From NCBI GenBank assembly GCA_040081465.1, contig JBEBGL010000009.1, positions 34,483 to 98,482 of the forward strand: DNA of 64,000 bases, given 5' to 3'. The notes beneath the pieces are model-generated. The model worked only from the letters and a program-made list of their open reading frames with translations. It had not been told where the DNA came from and made no database searches. Origin of the DNA: UBA668 sp040081465. Lineage in GTDB: Bacteria; Actinomycetota; Acidimicrobiia; Acidimicrobiales; Ilumatobacteraceae. The position numbers and the translations under genes were made by a program. Shown piece by piece: positions 55,096 to 62,962 of this stretch. Position 1 is the stretch's first letter. Each line of letters opens with the position of its first letter.

Positions 55096-55162
55096 CAACC
55101 GACCTCTTCGGCAGGCGTGGAGGGGTGCTATTAGGAACGCATCAGGTTGCCGATGTCGGTTG
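55096..55162. repeat. Dispersed hairpin repeat, copy 2
   Basis: The conserved 37-bp block (55124-55160, beginning ggtgctattagga) matches copy 3 at 32 of 37 positions. With the upstream arm it can fold: CAACCGAC (55096-55103) with GTCGGTTG (55155-55162), and CGGCA (55109-55113) with TGCCG (55148-55152). Two paired boxes separated by unequal bulges recall integron attC sites, but the consensus 7-base core is not met. Confidence 0.6.
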
Positions 55163-55211
55163 GCATCGAAGAAAATGTGATGGCGAGCTCGGCGAGCAGA
55201 TCGGCCGAGCG
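55131..55211 (-). pseudogene. Possible 3' gene remnant ending inside repeat copy 2
   Basis: The minus-strand frame here reads RSADLLAELAITFSSMPTDI then GNLMRS and a TAA inside the repeat. A similar ending lies after repeat copy 1 (GDLFGEVETAL-SAPLCTD with a shifted frame into ISNL). The two look like remnants of one protein's C-terminus. The open frame continues upstream into the thioesterase gene, so no intact gene is claimed. Confidence 0.25.
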
Positions 55212-55288
55212 GAAGTGTGGATTCCGCCCAGGCGGGGCCGGAGGCCACGAGCGCGGCACCGCATCGCAGACACGAACGGCGGTTGAGA

Positions 55289-56080
55289 TCATCGATACCA
55301 GGCCAACTGCATCGACGTAGCCAACAGTGCACCGTGACGGCTCCACAGTCGAAGGTGCTCCTCCGAAGTCGAGTACGCGCCGCTGGTCCCGAAGGCCTCA
55401 CTGAGGATCACATCGTCTCCGACGGCGGCCAACTCGCTTTCGGTAGCGTGAAAGTAGACCGACAGCGTGAGTGTGGAGCTTGGCCGAGGGCCGTCGCTCC
55501 AGAAGAAGGAACGCGGCGCCCGATGATCGGCGAGGAATGCGAGCTGAGCGTGGTCGACCGATCGTCCGGTCGTCTCACGCACCCAAGCGGTTGAGTACGT
55601 ACTCTCCCGGTTGTAAGGCGGAAATCCGACGACGGGACGAACGGAAGCTCGTTGACCACACGGTCCGGGTGCCGGGTATGTCGCCTCGAGCGTGTCGGGG
55701 TCGGGGGCGGCGGGGGCCTTGATCTCAAGGTGCCCGTCCGTCTCGCGTCGCTGGGTGAACACAACCGATGCGATCGCCAGCGTGACGTCGTCAGCGGTGA
55801 CCTCTGACTGCCAATAGCTCACAGATCGACCGCCACCAACACGCCGCGTCTGGATCACGAGGTCGCTGCCCGGCTCGACCTTGCCCACGAAGTTGACTGT
55901 GATGGCGGAGGGCGCTGCTTCACCATTGACCTCGTCGCACACTGCTCGCAACGCCACTGCGGCGGTCCAACCACCGAACATTCCATTCACCGACTCGTAA
56001 TTCGGATCGGCGTGGGCGATCCAGATCCCGTCGCTTGACCGACTCAGTTCAAGCGAGCGTTCAAGATCCCCTCGAGCCAT
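55289..56080 (-). CDS. Acyl-CoA thioesterase family protein (double hotdog)
   Basis: A 263-residue protein with the TesB-like/4HBT_3 layout. HADPNYESVNGMFGGWTAAV starts the first hotdog domain, VNFVGKVEPGSDLVIQTRRV and GGRSVSYWQSEV follow, and the second domain ends with SEEHLRLWSRHGALLATSMQ. It probably hydrolyses acyl-CoA; chain preference unknown. It is bounded by repeat copies 2 and 3. TAGAGT lies 6 bases before the ATG. Confidence 0.85.
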   Translation of the reverse strand: MARGDLERSLELSRSSDGIWIAHADPNYESVNGMFGGWTAAVALRAVCDEVNGEAAPSAITVNFVGKVEPGSDLVIQTRRVGGGRSVSYWQSEVTADDVTLAIASVVFTQRRETDGHLEIKAPAAPDPDTLEATYPAPGPCGQRASVRPVVGFPPYNRESTYSTAWVRETTGRSVDHAQLAFLADHRAPRSFFWSDGPRPSSTLTLSVYFHATESELAAVGDDVILSEAFGTSGAYSTSEEHLRLWSRHGALLATSMQLAWYR

Positions 56081-56086
56081 CGGCGG

Positions 56087-56092
56087 ACTCTA
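56087..56092 (-). promoter_or_regulatory. Leaderless -10 box of the thioesterase
   Basis: TAGAGT on the minus strand is 6 bases before the ATG at 56080. It matches the menB and Trm112 boxes exactly. Confidence 0.45.
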
Positions 56093-56165
56093 CATCGGCT
56101 CTCTCCAGCAGAAGACTGCCGTATGCAGCTCCAAGGTTCGACGAACAGATGCTGCTCGCGGTGTG

Positions 56166-56181
56166 GCCGGCTTTCGCCGGC
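56166..56181. repeat. Short perfect hairpin
   Basis: GCCGGC-TTTC-GCCGGC, a 6-bp stem with a 4-base loop, lies in the 271-bp gap between the divergent thioesterase and hydrolase genes and just before repeat copy 3. The rest of this gap (56093-56338) shows no gene. Confidence 0.4.
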
Positions 56182-56190
56182 ACCTGATGG

Positions 56191-56248
56191 CCGACGCTCG
56201 ATCTCCGCAACGGTGCTATTAGGAGTCGATCAGGTTGCTGATGTCGGT
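56191..56248. repeat. Dispersed hairpin repeat, copy 3
   Basis: The 37-bp block at 56212-56248 matches copy 2 at 32 of 37 positions. Upstream arms CCGAC (56191-56195) and GCAAC (56207-56211) are complementary to GTCGG (56243-56247) and GTTGC (56234-56238), giving the same two-box fold as copy 2. On the minus strand the block reads TDISNLIDS followed by a stop. Confidence 0.6.
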
Positions 56249-56338
56249 GTGTCAGCGGTTACTTTCGTTTGTGTCAAGGCGTTGACTGAGTCGCGCCGTG
56301 GTCGAACTGCGACACAACCGCAATGTCAGGCGCATAGA

Positions 56339-56344
56339 TAGCGT
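56339..56344 (+). promoter_or_regulatory. Leaderless -10 box of the alpha/beta hydrolase
   Basis: TAGCGT is 7 bases before the ATG at 56352. This supports that ATG over an in-frame GTG at 56343, which overlaps the box. Confidence 0.4.
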
Positions 56345-56351
56345 GACTGAA

Positions 56352-57083
56352 ATGAGCGAGCTGTTTGTCGAAGGACGGCGAGTCGCGTGGCGCGTTCTAG
56401 GCTCTGGCCCTCCGCTGCTTGCCCCGGAGTGCAACTTCTCGTGGACATCGACGATGGTCGAAGCGATGAGCCGCGAATTCACGCTCATCGTCGCCACGCC
56501 GACCGATTTCGGTACTAGCGAGCGAGTTGGCGCTCCGTACAACCCAGCACGTTGGGCTGTCGAGATGGAGGCTGTGCTCGACCATCTCGAAGTCGCACGC
56601 TGTGGGGTGTTCGGCTACTCCTTCACCGGTGCGTTCGGCCCGTGGCTCGCGCAGCACCTTCCACGCCGCATCGCCGCGGTTGTTGCTGGCGGGTTCCCGC
56701 TACTCGGCGACTACAGCGTGACCGCTGATGATGTACGCGGCCAGCTCGCGGCATTCGAGGCAGACCCAACGACCTACGCAAGGATAAACAGCGAGCGCTT
56801 CGATCCGCGCGCCGGGATGGCGTTCTACGACAGCCTCGCGTCCTTGGCCGACGACGCCCTGGTCGACTCATGCCCATGTCCGTTGTATTGCTTCTGGGGC
56901 GACGAGGACACCGATGCGGTCGCGATGGTGATGCCCAGCATCGACTTTTCGGCCGGGCTCACCAAGCGAGGGGTGACTCATCAGGTCATCCGGGGCTTTG
57001 ATCACGAGGGTTTGAACGACCATCTCGAGGTTGCCTGGCCCGATGCGGCCACCTGGCTCTCACGCCACATCGCGGAAGGGTGA
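56352..57083 (+). CDS. Alpha/beta hydrolase
   Basis: A 243-residue alpha/beta hydrolase. The nucleophile elbow is FGYSFTGAFG (S90) in place of the more usual GxSMGG. The acid is likely in FWGDEDTD, and the base histidine is in GFDHEGLND near the C-terminus. The N-terminal strand RRVAWRVLGSGPPLL supplies the oxyanion region, with HG replaced by EC. Probably an esterase or similar; substrate unknown. It is flanked by repeat copies 3 and 4. Confidence 0.82.
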   Translation: MSELFVEGRRVAWRVLGSGPPLLAPECNFSWTSTMVEAMSREFTLIVATPTDFGTSERVGAPYNPARWAVEMEAVLDHLEVARCGVFGYSFTGAFGPWLAQHLPRRIAAVVAGGFPLLGDYSVTADDVRGQLAAFEADPTTYARINSERFDPRAGMAFYDSLASLADDALVDSCPCPLYCFWGDEDTDAVAMVMPSIDFSAGLTKRGVTHQVIRGFDHEGLNDHLEVAWPDAATWLSRHIAEG

Positions 57084-57097
57084 GATTAACGGCGGAG

Positions 57098-57113
57098 GGT
57101 TGTTGATGTCGGT
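57098..57113. repeat. Dispersed hairpin repeat, copy 4 (core only)
   Basis: ggttgttgatgtcggt matches the core of copy 3 at 15 of 16 positions and lies 15 bases after the hydrolase stop. It is flanked by a 10-bp direct repeat, TCGCGGAAGG, at 57070-57079 and 57118-57127. The remainder of the 57084-57274 gap shows no gene. Confidence 0.5.
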
Positions 57114-57274
57114 CGCCTCGCGGAAGGTCGATCGCGAACACTGACTCGGTACGCCCGGGGTCATCACGGCGGGATTCGGGCGACCAAATCGATCGCGGGT
57201 TCTGCGTGTGGGTGCCCGCGTAGATTTCTGTGGCGGCATGATCGGAAAGTGCTCGCGCCAGACGAAGGGTTGAC

Positions 57275-57793
57275 GTGCACCTGTCACCGAAGGACGAGCC
57301 GATCGATCAGGCAACCGCCTTGGCCGATGCTCGAAGCGCCCTCGTCGAGGTGTACCGCTATCTGCACCATCGATGTGGTTCGAAGTCACTCGCGGAAGAC
57401 TTATCGTCCGAAGCGGTTCTCGCAGCCATCGATCGCCTGCTCGCGGGTGAGATTGAACGCATCACAGTTGCCTACGTAGTGGGGATCGCCCGGCACAAGC
57501 TGGTCGACCATTGGCGGCGTGCCGATCGCAGCCGACGTCACCTCGAGCTGCTTCACAACCGCGAGGAAATTTGGACCGACGTTGCCTTTGAGCCCGATAG
57601 GTCGGCGGCAACGCTGGCCGGCCTTAGCCCGATGCATCGCGCCGCACTCACGCTGCGCTACATCGACGACCTTCGCGTGCCCGACGTTGCATCGCTGCTT
57701 GGTCGTTCCGTGGCCTCGACGGAGACGTTGTTGATGCGCGCCAAACGCGCATTCCGCGACGAATACGAACGCATGGAGAACGACAATGAATGA
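57275..57793 (+). CDS. ECF-type RNA polymerase sigma factor
   Basis: A 172-residue sigma factor with region 2 (EDLSSEAVLAAIDRLLAGE; YVVGIARHKLVDHWRRADR) and region 4 (SPMHRAALTLRYIDDLRVPD; SLLGRSVASTETLLMRAKRA). It would direct RNA polymerase to a small regulon. The downstream gene overlaps by 8 bases and encodes a one-pass membrane protein, probably its anti-sigma or sensor partner. GTG start. Confidence 0.88.
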   Translation: MHLSPKDEPIDQATALADARSALVEVYRYLHHRCGSKSLAEDLSSEAVLAAIDRLLAGEIERITVAYVVGIARHKLVDHWRRADRSRRHLELLHNREEIWTDVAFEPDRSAATLAGLSPMHRAALTLRYIDDLRVPDVASLLGRSVASTETLLMRAKRAFRDEYERMENDNE

Positions 57794-59048
57794 TCCGTTC
57801 AAGTCACTTCGCGGCGAGTCGCCGCCGGTGAATCCCGACAACAGATTCGTCGATTCTGTGATGCGGGTTGTGCAGCAGCGCCTGGATTCACCGTCTGTCG
57901 CGTCCGACGACGCCACACACTTCACCGACCTGGAGGTAAACGCAATGAATGCACACCCAACGAAGAGGACGTGGTGGCTCGTCGCTGCAGTTGTTGTCCT
58001 GCTGTTGGCCGGATTGTTCGCCATCACTGAGCTTCGCGATGACGTTGACAAGCGGGAACCGGCCGCGCCGACAGAGACGCCGATTCCCACCGACACGGTC
58101 GCCGAAACCGTCGCGACACTGAGCACTGTTCCGATTGAGGTCATCGACGGAGCCCCGCCCAATTGGCCGTACCGAGACGTTGGCGGCGACCCGGCATTCG
58201 ACATCGCTCTCCCAAACCCCGTGGAAATCACGTCGCCAGCGCAGGGTGGCGATCTCTCCGTCGAGGTGTTGGGCGCAGAACTGCGGCGCGAGAACGAGCT
58301 CGAGGCAATGGTCGGCGTTAGCTTGCGCGTGACCAACGAGTCACTGGCAATCATTGAGAGCGGACCGGCGCGTGTGCACTTGTGGTGCAACTTTCCGGTG
58401 AGCGAGTTAGGTACCTTGCAGTACCCACCCGAATCGGCAGCGCTGCTTGCAGGTCTGCCGGAGTTCGAGAACTTCATCAACGTCGAACCACAACAGTCGG
58501 TTGAGTTTGCTACCTACGTCAGGGTCAATTTGCCGCTGACCAACTGCGTACCCCTCGTCGCCGTGGAGATCAGCAACGCTCGTCAGGACTCCGACAGTTC
58601 TGCCACCGTTCGCGATCAGGTGGGTGATCTCTGGCTCGTGCTGCCAATCGACCTTCCGGCTCTTCTGGAGGCCGCCGCGCCGATCCCGGAAGGTGTTCCA
58701 TCCATCATTGAGATGTGTCGTCTTGTGGAGCGCGCAATTCCAGAGCTGTATCCGGACGAAGTCAACCTGTCCCGGTCGGGAAACTTGCCCTGCTCTTGGT
58801 CGAGTGATTCAGGCGACCTTGTGTCTGTGTCTCTTCACGCCGGATATGAACCTTTGTTGCCGTACTCGGGCAGCCTGAACTATGTGCCGCACAGTGATCT
58901 TCCGCCAGGCGCACTAGAAGCCGAAGGCGTGTCGGACCTCTCATACGTGCGGTTCGACACTGATACGTACACGCTCGTTGTCGCCGCACGTGGCGACACG
59001 CAAGTCGCACGTACCGTCTTCGGACTGATTACCGCGGTGACCGAGTAA
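57786..59048 (+). CDS. Single-pass membrane protein, probable anti-sigma/sensor partner
   Basis: 420 residues. A cytoplasmic N-terminus (about 60 residues) is followed by one membrane segment (WWLVAAVVVLLLAGLFAITE) and a large extracellular domain with a Thr/Pro-rich stalk and scattered cysteines. No zinc-binding HxxxCxxC anti-sigma motif is visible, so the role is inferred from its 8-base overlap with the sigma gene. Family not recognised. Confidence 0.7.
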   Translation: MNDPFKSLRGESPPVNPDNRFVDSVMRVVQQRLDSPSVASDDATHFTDLEVNAMNAHPTKRTWWLVAAVVVLLLAGLFAITELRDDVDKREPAAPTETPIPTDTVAETVATLSTVPIEVIDGAPPNWPYRDVGGDPAFDIALPNPVEITSPAQGGDLSVEVLGAELRRENELEAMVGVSLRVTNESLAIIESGPARVHLWCNFPVSELGTLQYPPESAALLAGLPEFENFINVEPQQSVEFATYVRVNLPLTNCVPLVAVEISNARQDSDSSATVRDQVGDLWLVLPIDLPALLEAAAPIPEGVPSIIEMCRLVERAIPELYPDEVNLSRSGNLPCSWSSDSGDLVSVSLHAGYEPLLPYSGSLNYVPHSDLPPGALEAEGVSDLSYVRFDTDTYTLVVAARGDTQVARTVFGLITAVTE

Positions 59049-59058
59049 ACGGGCCGCA

Positions 59059-59064
59059 TAATGT
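59059..59064 (+). promoter_or_regulatory. Leaderless -10 box
   Basis: TAATGT lies exactly 6 bases before the ATG at 59071, just after the stop of the membrane protein. Confidence 0.45.
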
Positions 59065-59070
59065 CGCGAC

Positions 59071-59700
59071 ATGGCTCTCTTTCACCGCGCGACCATCGTC
59101 CCGACCAAAGAACAGATCATCTCCGAGTGGGTGCCACTCCAGGCGTGGGGACCGCCGGCCGACACGCCGGTCACGGTCATCGGCGCCTTCCGTTTCGATG
59201 ATCCGCAGGGCGCAGTGGGTATGGAGACCTTCCTCGCGACCGCGGGCGACCAACTGCTCCAGGTCCCGCTGACGTATCGAGATGCTCCACTCGAAGGTGC
59301 CGACGACGCGCTGATTTCTGAGATGGACCACTCGGCACTGGGGAGACGCTGGGTGTACGACGGCCTGCGCGACCCGCTTTACCTCGTGATGTTGGCGGCG
59401 GTGGCAATGACTGGGCAGGGCGAGGCGCTCGGCATGGCTGAGTACGAATCGCGCTGGTACATCGCGCCAAGCGGCGTCCGAATCCAGGGCGGAGAATGGT
59501 CGCTTGAGCGAGTACCCGTCGACGGCTTCACCACCGCGAACGTGGGCGAGGCGGTCGTGAACTTTGCGAATGAGCGCTTCGAACTCACCGTGTATCGCCA
59601 ACCGCGACACCAACCCCGTCCACCGATCGGGCTCACGGCCACATGGATCGGCCATGCCGATCCGGTGGTTCTCGCAGAACTGCGCGAGCTCCCGAAGTAG
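59071..59700 (+). CDS. Maltokinase N-terminal cap-like domain protein
   Basis: A 209-residue protein. MALFHRATIVPTKEQIISEW, AFRFDDPQGAVGMETFL, VPLTYRDAPLEGADDALIS and HSALGRRWVYDGLRDPLY resemble the N-terminal cap domain of actinobacterial maltokinase (Pep2) and its stand-alone relatives. The kinase domain itself is absent. The stand-alone form has no established role; a carbohydrate- or nucleotide-linked one is possible. Start at the ATG after TAATGT. Confidence 0.7.
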   Translation: MALFHRATIVPTKEQIISEWVPLQAWGPPADTPVTVIGAFRFDDPQGAVGMETFLATAGDQLLQVPLTYRDAPLEGADDALISEMDHSALGRRWVYDGLRDPLYLVMLAAVAMTGQGEALGMAEYESRWYIAPSGVRIQGGEWSLERVPVDGFTTANVGEAVVNFANERFELTVYRQPRHQPRPPIGLTATWIGHADPVVLAELRELPK

Positions 59701-59818
59701 CCAGAACGACCTGAGAACGCCACGCAGGCGACAGCGGGTCGGCACCAGGAAACACCCGTTCCGTGGCGCAAACGAGCATCCAGCCCGGAAAGAATTCGAA
59801 GAAAGTCCTGGTCAGGGG

Positions 59819-59847
59819 TTGTGTCACGAACATATGTCCGCTAGTCT
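59819..59847 (+). promoter_or_regulatory. SOS-type promoter: LexA box between -35 and -10
   Basis: TTGTGT (59819-59824), a 17-bp spacer and TAGTCT (59842-59847), with the ATG at 59855 7 bases later. The spacer contains CGAAC-ATAT-GTCCG (59827-59840), one base off the actinobacterial LexA core CGAAC-N4-GTTCG. LexA bound here would block RNA polymerase. Several 13E12/DUF222 genes of mycobacteria are known LexA targets. Confidence 0.6.
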
Positions 59848-59854
59848 ACTTCAC

Positions 59855-61066
59855 ATGCAAGCCGCCCTCATCCTTTGCGACAAAGCGTCCGCCGCCGTCG
59901 CGGGCGTCGACCTCGGCGCCGCGACACCGCAATCACTTGCTCTTGGCGCGCTTGGGTTGCAGCGGCATATCGACCGGATGAAGGCGCTCCATGCGACCGT
60001 GCTCACTGCTGCCGATCGTGCTCTCGTTTGGCAGGGCACCGGGGCGCGCAATATTGCCGATTGGGTGTCCGCCAACACCAACACTGGCTATGGCGATGCG
60101 GTCGGTCGCAAGAAGCTGGCCGACTCGCTCGAGAAGTCGCCCGAGCTGGCAGAGGCAGTGAAGAAGGGCGAGGTATCCGCTGCCACCGCCGAGACTTTGC
60201 ACGACTCGATCGCCAACCCACCCGAGGGGTCCGACGTCGGCGAACTGATTCACGCGGTGAAGGGTGTCGGACCACGCGACGCGAAAGCCGTTGCCGAACA
60301 GTGGAAAGAGACCGTTTCCAACGAGACCGAGGAAGAACGCGAAGAGCGTCGCTACCAACTTCGCTCAGTGCGTTCGTCGGCGCCGGTCGACGGACTAGTC
60401 ACCACCACCGTCGTGCTACCAATCCTGCAGTCGCGTCAGTTCATCAACGCGATCTCGCACATCGCGGGGAAGCCAGACGAGACCGACCTACGTGCCACCG
60501 AACAGCGACTCGCCGACGGACTCACCCAACTCTGCGACGCGTACGCCAAAGGTCAAGTCACCGGTGGGCGCGAGCGACCGACGATTCTGATCACTATCCC
60601 GGTCGATAGTTTTACCGGCGACAGCGACGAGCCCGGCACCACCGCCAACGGCGATCGCATTCCGGCACACGTCGTGCGTCGCATCGCCGAGAACGCGAAC
60701 CTGCAACGGGTGATGGAAGCCGGTTCGCGCATCCTCGATCTTGGTCGCACGGTTCGCTACGCAAGCGACGATCAATACCGTGCTCTAGTCGTTCGCGACG
60801 GCGGGTGTCGCTGGGCTGGCTGCCACATACCCGCCGCATGGTGCGAAATCGACCATCTAATACCCGACACTGCGCAGGGGCGTACCGATCTCGACAACTT
60901 GGCGATGTGGTGCTCACATCACCACCACGAGAAACATCGACCTGGCGTGCGAGTACTCGGCAACACGCACAACCTACGAATACAGCTCGCGAACGGCACG
61001 ATCATCAACTGCCCGACGCAACACGCTCGAAAACGAGATGAACGAACGACAACGGCGGCGGCCTGA
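59855..61066 (+). CDS. DUF222/HNH endonuclease (13E12 repeat family-like)
   Basis: A 403-residue protein. The N-terminal two-thirds are the helical DUF222 domain (ALGLQRHIDRMKALHATVLT; RRYQLRSVRSSAPVDGLVTT). The C-terminus is an HNH nuclease: DGGCRWAGCHIPAAWCEIDH (Cys pairs and the catalytic DH), DLDNLAMWCSHHHHEKH. Cutting activity is untested in most members. The ATG at 59855 is preferred to an ATG at 59834 because the latter lies inside the LexA-type box. No inverted repeats or partner genes of a mobile element flank it. Confidence 0.88.
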   Translation: MQAALILCDKASAAVAGVDLGAATPQSLALGALGLQRHIDRMKALHATVLTAADRALVWQGTGARNIADWVSANTNTGYGDAVGRKKLADSLEKSPELAEAVKKGEVSAATAETLHDSIANPPEGSDVGELIHAVKGVGPRDAKAVAEQWKETVSNETEEEREERRYQLRSVRSSAPVDGLVTTTVVLPILQSRQFINAISHIAGKPDETDLRATEQRLADGLTQLCDAYAKGQVTGGRERPTILITIPVDSFTGDSDEPGTTANGDRIPAHVVRRIAENANLQRVMEAGSRILDLGRTVRYASDDQYRALVVRDGGCRWAGCHIPAAWCEIDHLIPDTAQGRTDLDNLAMWCSHHHHEKHRPGVRVLGNTHNLRIQLANGTIINCPTQHARKRDERTTTAAA

Positions 61067-61094
61067 CGTCCGAACCTAGTTTGACCAGCAGCGA

Positions 61095-61508
61095 CTACTG
61101 CTCGCGCACGTCTGCTAGTGCGCCCCACAAGTCTTCTGCGGTCACCGGTCCGGCGAAGCCTGCTCGCACTACGCCTTCGCTGTCTGCGATCGCGACCATC
61201 GGCACGACCTGGATGTCGTACTTGCGATGCAACTCTCTTGCGCTGGCGAACTCGACCTCGACCACACCTACATCGGCCGAGCGCAGCACTTCTGCCTTGC
61301 GCACAACATCGGCGCATGTGTTGCACGTCGCCGACGAGAACACGGCCACTAGCCACGGCTCCGCCGCCGCAAAGTCGGCGCGGTCAAGCTGCACTGGAAC
61401 CGCACGGCTCGCCTGGGTCGGAGCCGCTACCTGTTGGCGCTTGCGCAACACCAATCCCACGCCCACCGCCACCACAACTACCCCCACCGCTACTACCAGC
61501 TGCGGCAC
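61095..61508 (-). CDS. Membrane-anchored thioredoxin-like protein
   Basis: 137 residues. An N-terminal membrane segment (LVVAVGVVVVAVGVGLVL) is followed by a thioredoxin fold with the active-site C62-N-T-C65 in SSATCNTCADV and a cis-proline in VVPMVAIAD. It could reduce or form disulfides outside the membrane. It starts 2 bases after the DUF5719 stop, so it is cotranscribed with that gene. Confidence 0.85.
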   Translation of the reverse strand: MPQLVVAVGVVVVAVGVGLVLRKRQQVAAPTQASRAVPVQLDRADFAAAEPWLVAVFSSATCNTCADVVRKAEVLRSADVGVVEVEFASARELHRKYDIQVVPMVAIADSEGVVRAGFAGPVTAEDLWGALADVREQ

Positions 61509-61510
61509 GA

Positions 61511-62962
61511 CTAGCCCGGCATCGCCATCGAACCCGAGCGGCCATTCAGCGACGCGCTACGCGGAAACGAACGCTCGACGATGATCGGCTGATCGCCGAC
61601 GACGATCAACGGCTGCCCAAGCGCGGAGGCAGGAAGGGCGATCGTCGCAACACCAAGCGCAGGCACCAGTACGGCCTCGAGTCCCTCGATGTCGACTTCG
61701 CCACCGGGCCCCAACGACTTCACTGCGACAGAAGCATCCTGCGCACCAATGTTCAACACGATCAGCGCGGCATCGATCGCTTGCTCGCTGCCGATCGCCA
61801 TGCTCCACCGCATCGTCCCGACCTCAATGAAGTACACCGGAACCCCAAGCAGAACGGTGGTAACCGCGCCCGCGCCAACCCGTCGAGTAATCGCACGCTC
61901 GACCACGATCGGCACATCGTTGAGCGAGATGAACTGCGAACCGTGGCGCCCAGTCGGCAGACCAGGAACTTCAGTGGCGCTGAACGACACCACCCGATGC
62001 GCCGGCACCGTGATCTCTTCGACGAGTCCCACCGTGTCGCTGGTAAGGCCATAGAAGTCAGGCTGCACAACCGCATCACGATCGGACGGGTTGTAAATGC
62101 TGAAGCGCTCGAAGTAGGTCTCAGCCGGATTCTCGCCATCAGCGAACCACCAACCAGTCGAAGGCGACGGCGCACCCAGACTCAGTGTGTAGCCCTGACG
62201 CTCGACCAAGTACTGCTGCGCGCGCCCGACAATCACTCGCCCGCGCGACGCAACCACCGAAACCGCGAACACGAACTCGTCCTTTGACAACGAGGCCTGA
62301 TTCACGATGTACACCGAATGGCCGGGCACCGGCACACCCTGCAGCGCGCCAGGCTCACGCGTGCCGTTGCTACTTACGAACTGGAAGTTGACGATCGCAT
62401 CATCGGGAAACGGATTCGTGACGATCAGATCTTCAAGACTGTCGTTGAGCGTGTAGTTGTCGGCGAAGTGCCACTCACTGGAAGTGCTATTCGAACAAGG
62501 GCTCACCGCACTCCCTTGTGGATGATCGGCGCGCTGCTCGACGAAGCCACCACCACCGTTGATCTCGACCATCGACGATATGTACGTGCCCTGACTCTGC
62601 AGCCCGATCGGATTGATCTCGAGCACATCGCGAGCCGCTACCTCGAAGTCGAGCTCGGTCGGCCCAACACCATCGGCATCCGTGAACACAGTGATGCGAC
62701 CGACGAGCGGCTCGTCGGCCGGATTGGCAATGACGACCGCTCCCCCACGACTCTGACCGACCGGCACGCCAGGGCAGAACCAAGTCGCTGTTATGAACGA
62801 TTGGCTCGGCACAAACGGCGTTGTCGGCTGGCCCAACGTCGCGAAGTGTGCAGTCGCCGGTGGCGGCGCCTTCCACACGAACACGGCCCCGAAAAGCAAA
62901 AGGATGGGCAGCAGCACCAACACCACCACCGAAATCGCGCGCCGACTCATAGACCAGTTCAC
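61511..62962 (-). CDS. DUF5719 family secreted/membrane-anchored protein
   Basis: 483 residues. An N-terminal membrane anchor (RAISVVVLVLLPILLLFGAVF) is followed by repeated beta-sandwich-like units with the recurring phrase VVIANPADEPLVGRITVFTD and similar. It matches the actinobacterial DUF5719 type, usually found next to a large glycosyltransferase-like membrane protein, as here. An envelope or polysaccharide role is inferred. It overlaps the upstream gene by 4 bases. Confidence 0.82.
   Translation of the reverse strand: MNWSMSRRAISVVVLVLLPILLLFGAVFVWKAPPPATAHFATLGQPTTPFVPSQSFITATWFCPGVPVGQSRGGAVVIANPADEPLVGRITVFTDADGVGPTELDFEVAARDVLEINPIGLQSQGTYISSMVEINGGGGFVEQRADHPQGSAVSPCSNSTSSEWHFADNYTLNDSLEDLIVTNPFPDDAIVNFQFVSSNGTREPGALQGVPVPGHSVYIVNQASLSKDEFVFAVSVVASRGRVIVGRAQQYLVERQGYTLSLGAPSPSTGWWFADGENPAETYFERFSIYNPSDRDAVVQPDFYGLTSDTVGLVEEITVPAHRVVSFSATEVPGLPTGRHGSQFISLNDVPIVVERAITRRVGAGAVTTVLLGVPVYFIEVGTMRWSMAIGSEQAIDAALIVLNIGAQDASVAVKSLGPGGEVDIEGLEAVLVPALGVATIALPASALGQPLIVVGDQPIIVERSFPRSASLNGRSGSMAMPG

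Noticed and set aside
54474..57113. A classical integron cassette array
   Set aside because: The repeats fold like attC but lack GTTRRRY/RYYYAAC pairs at both ends, gene orientations are mixed and no integrase is present. Kept only as a hypothesis.
59855..61066. HNH gene as part of a group I/II intron, intein or prophage
   Set aside because: No intron ends, splicing motifs, phage genes or flanking repeats are visible; DUF222/HNH genes are normally free-standing.
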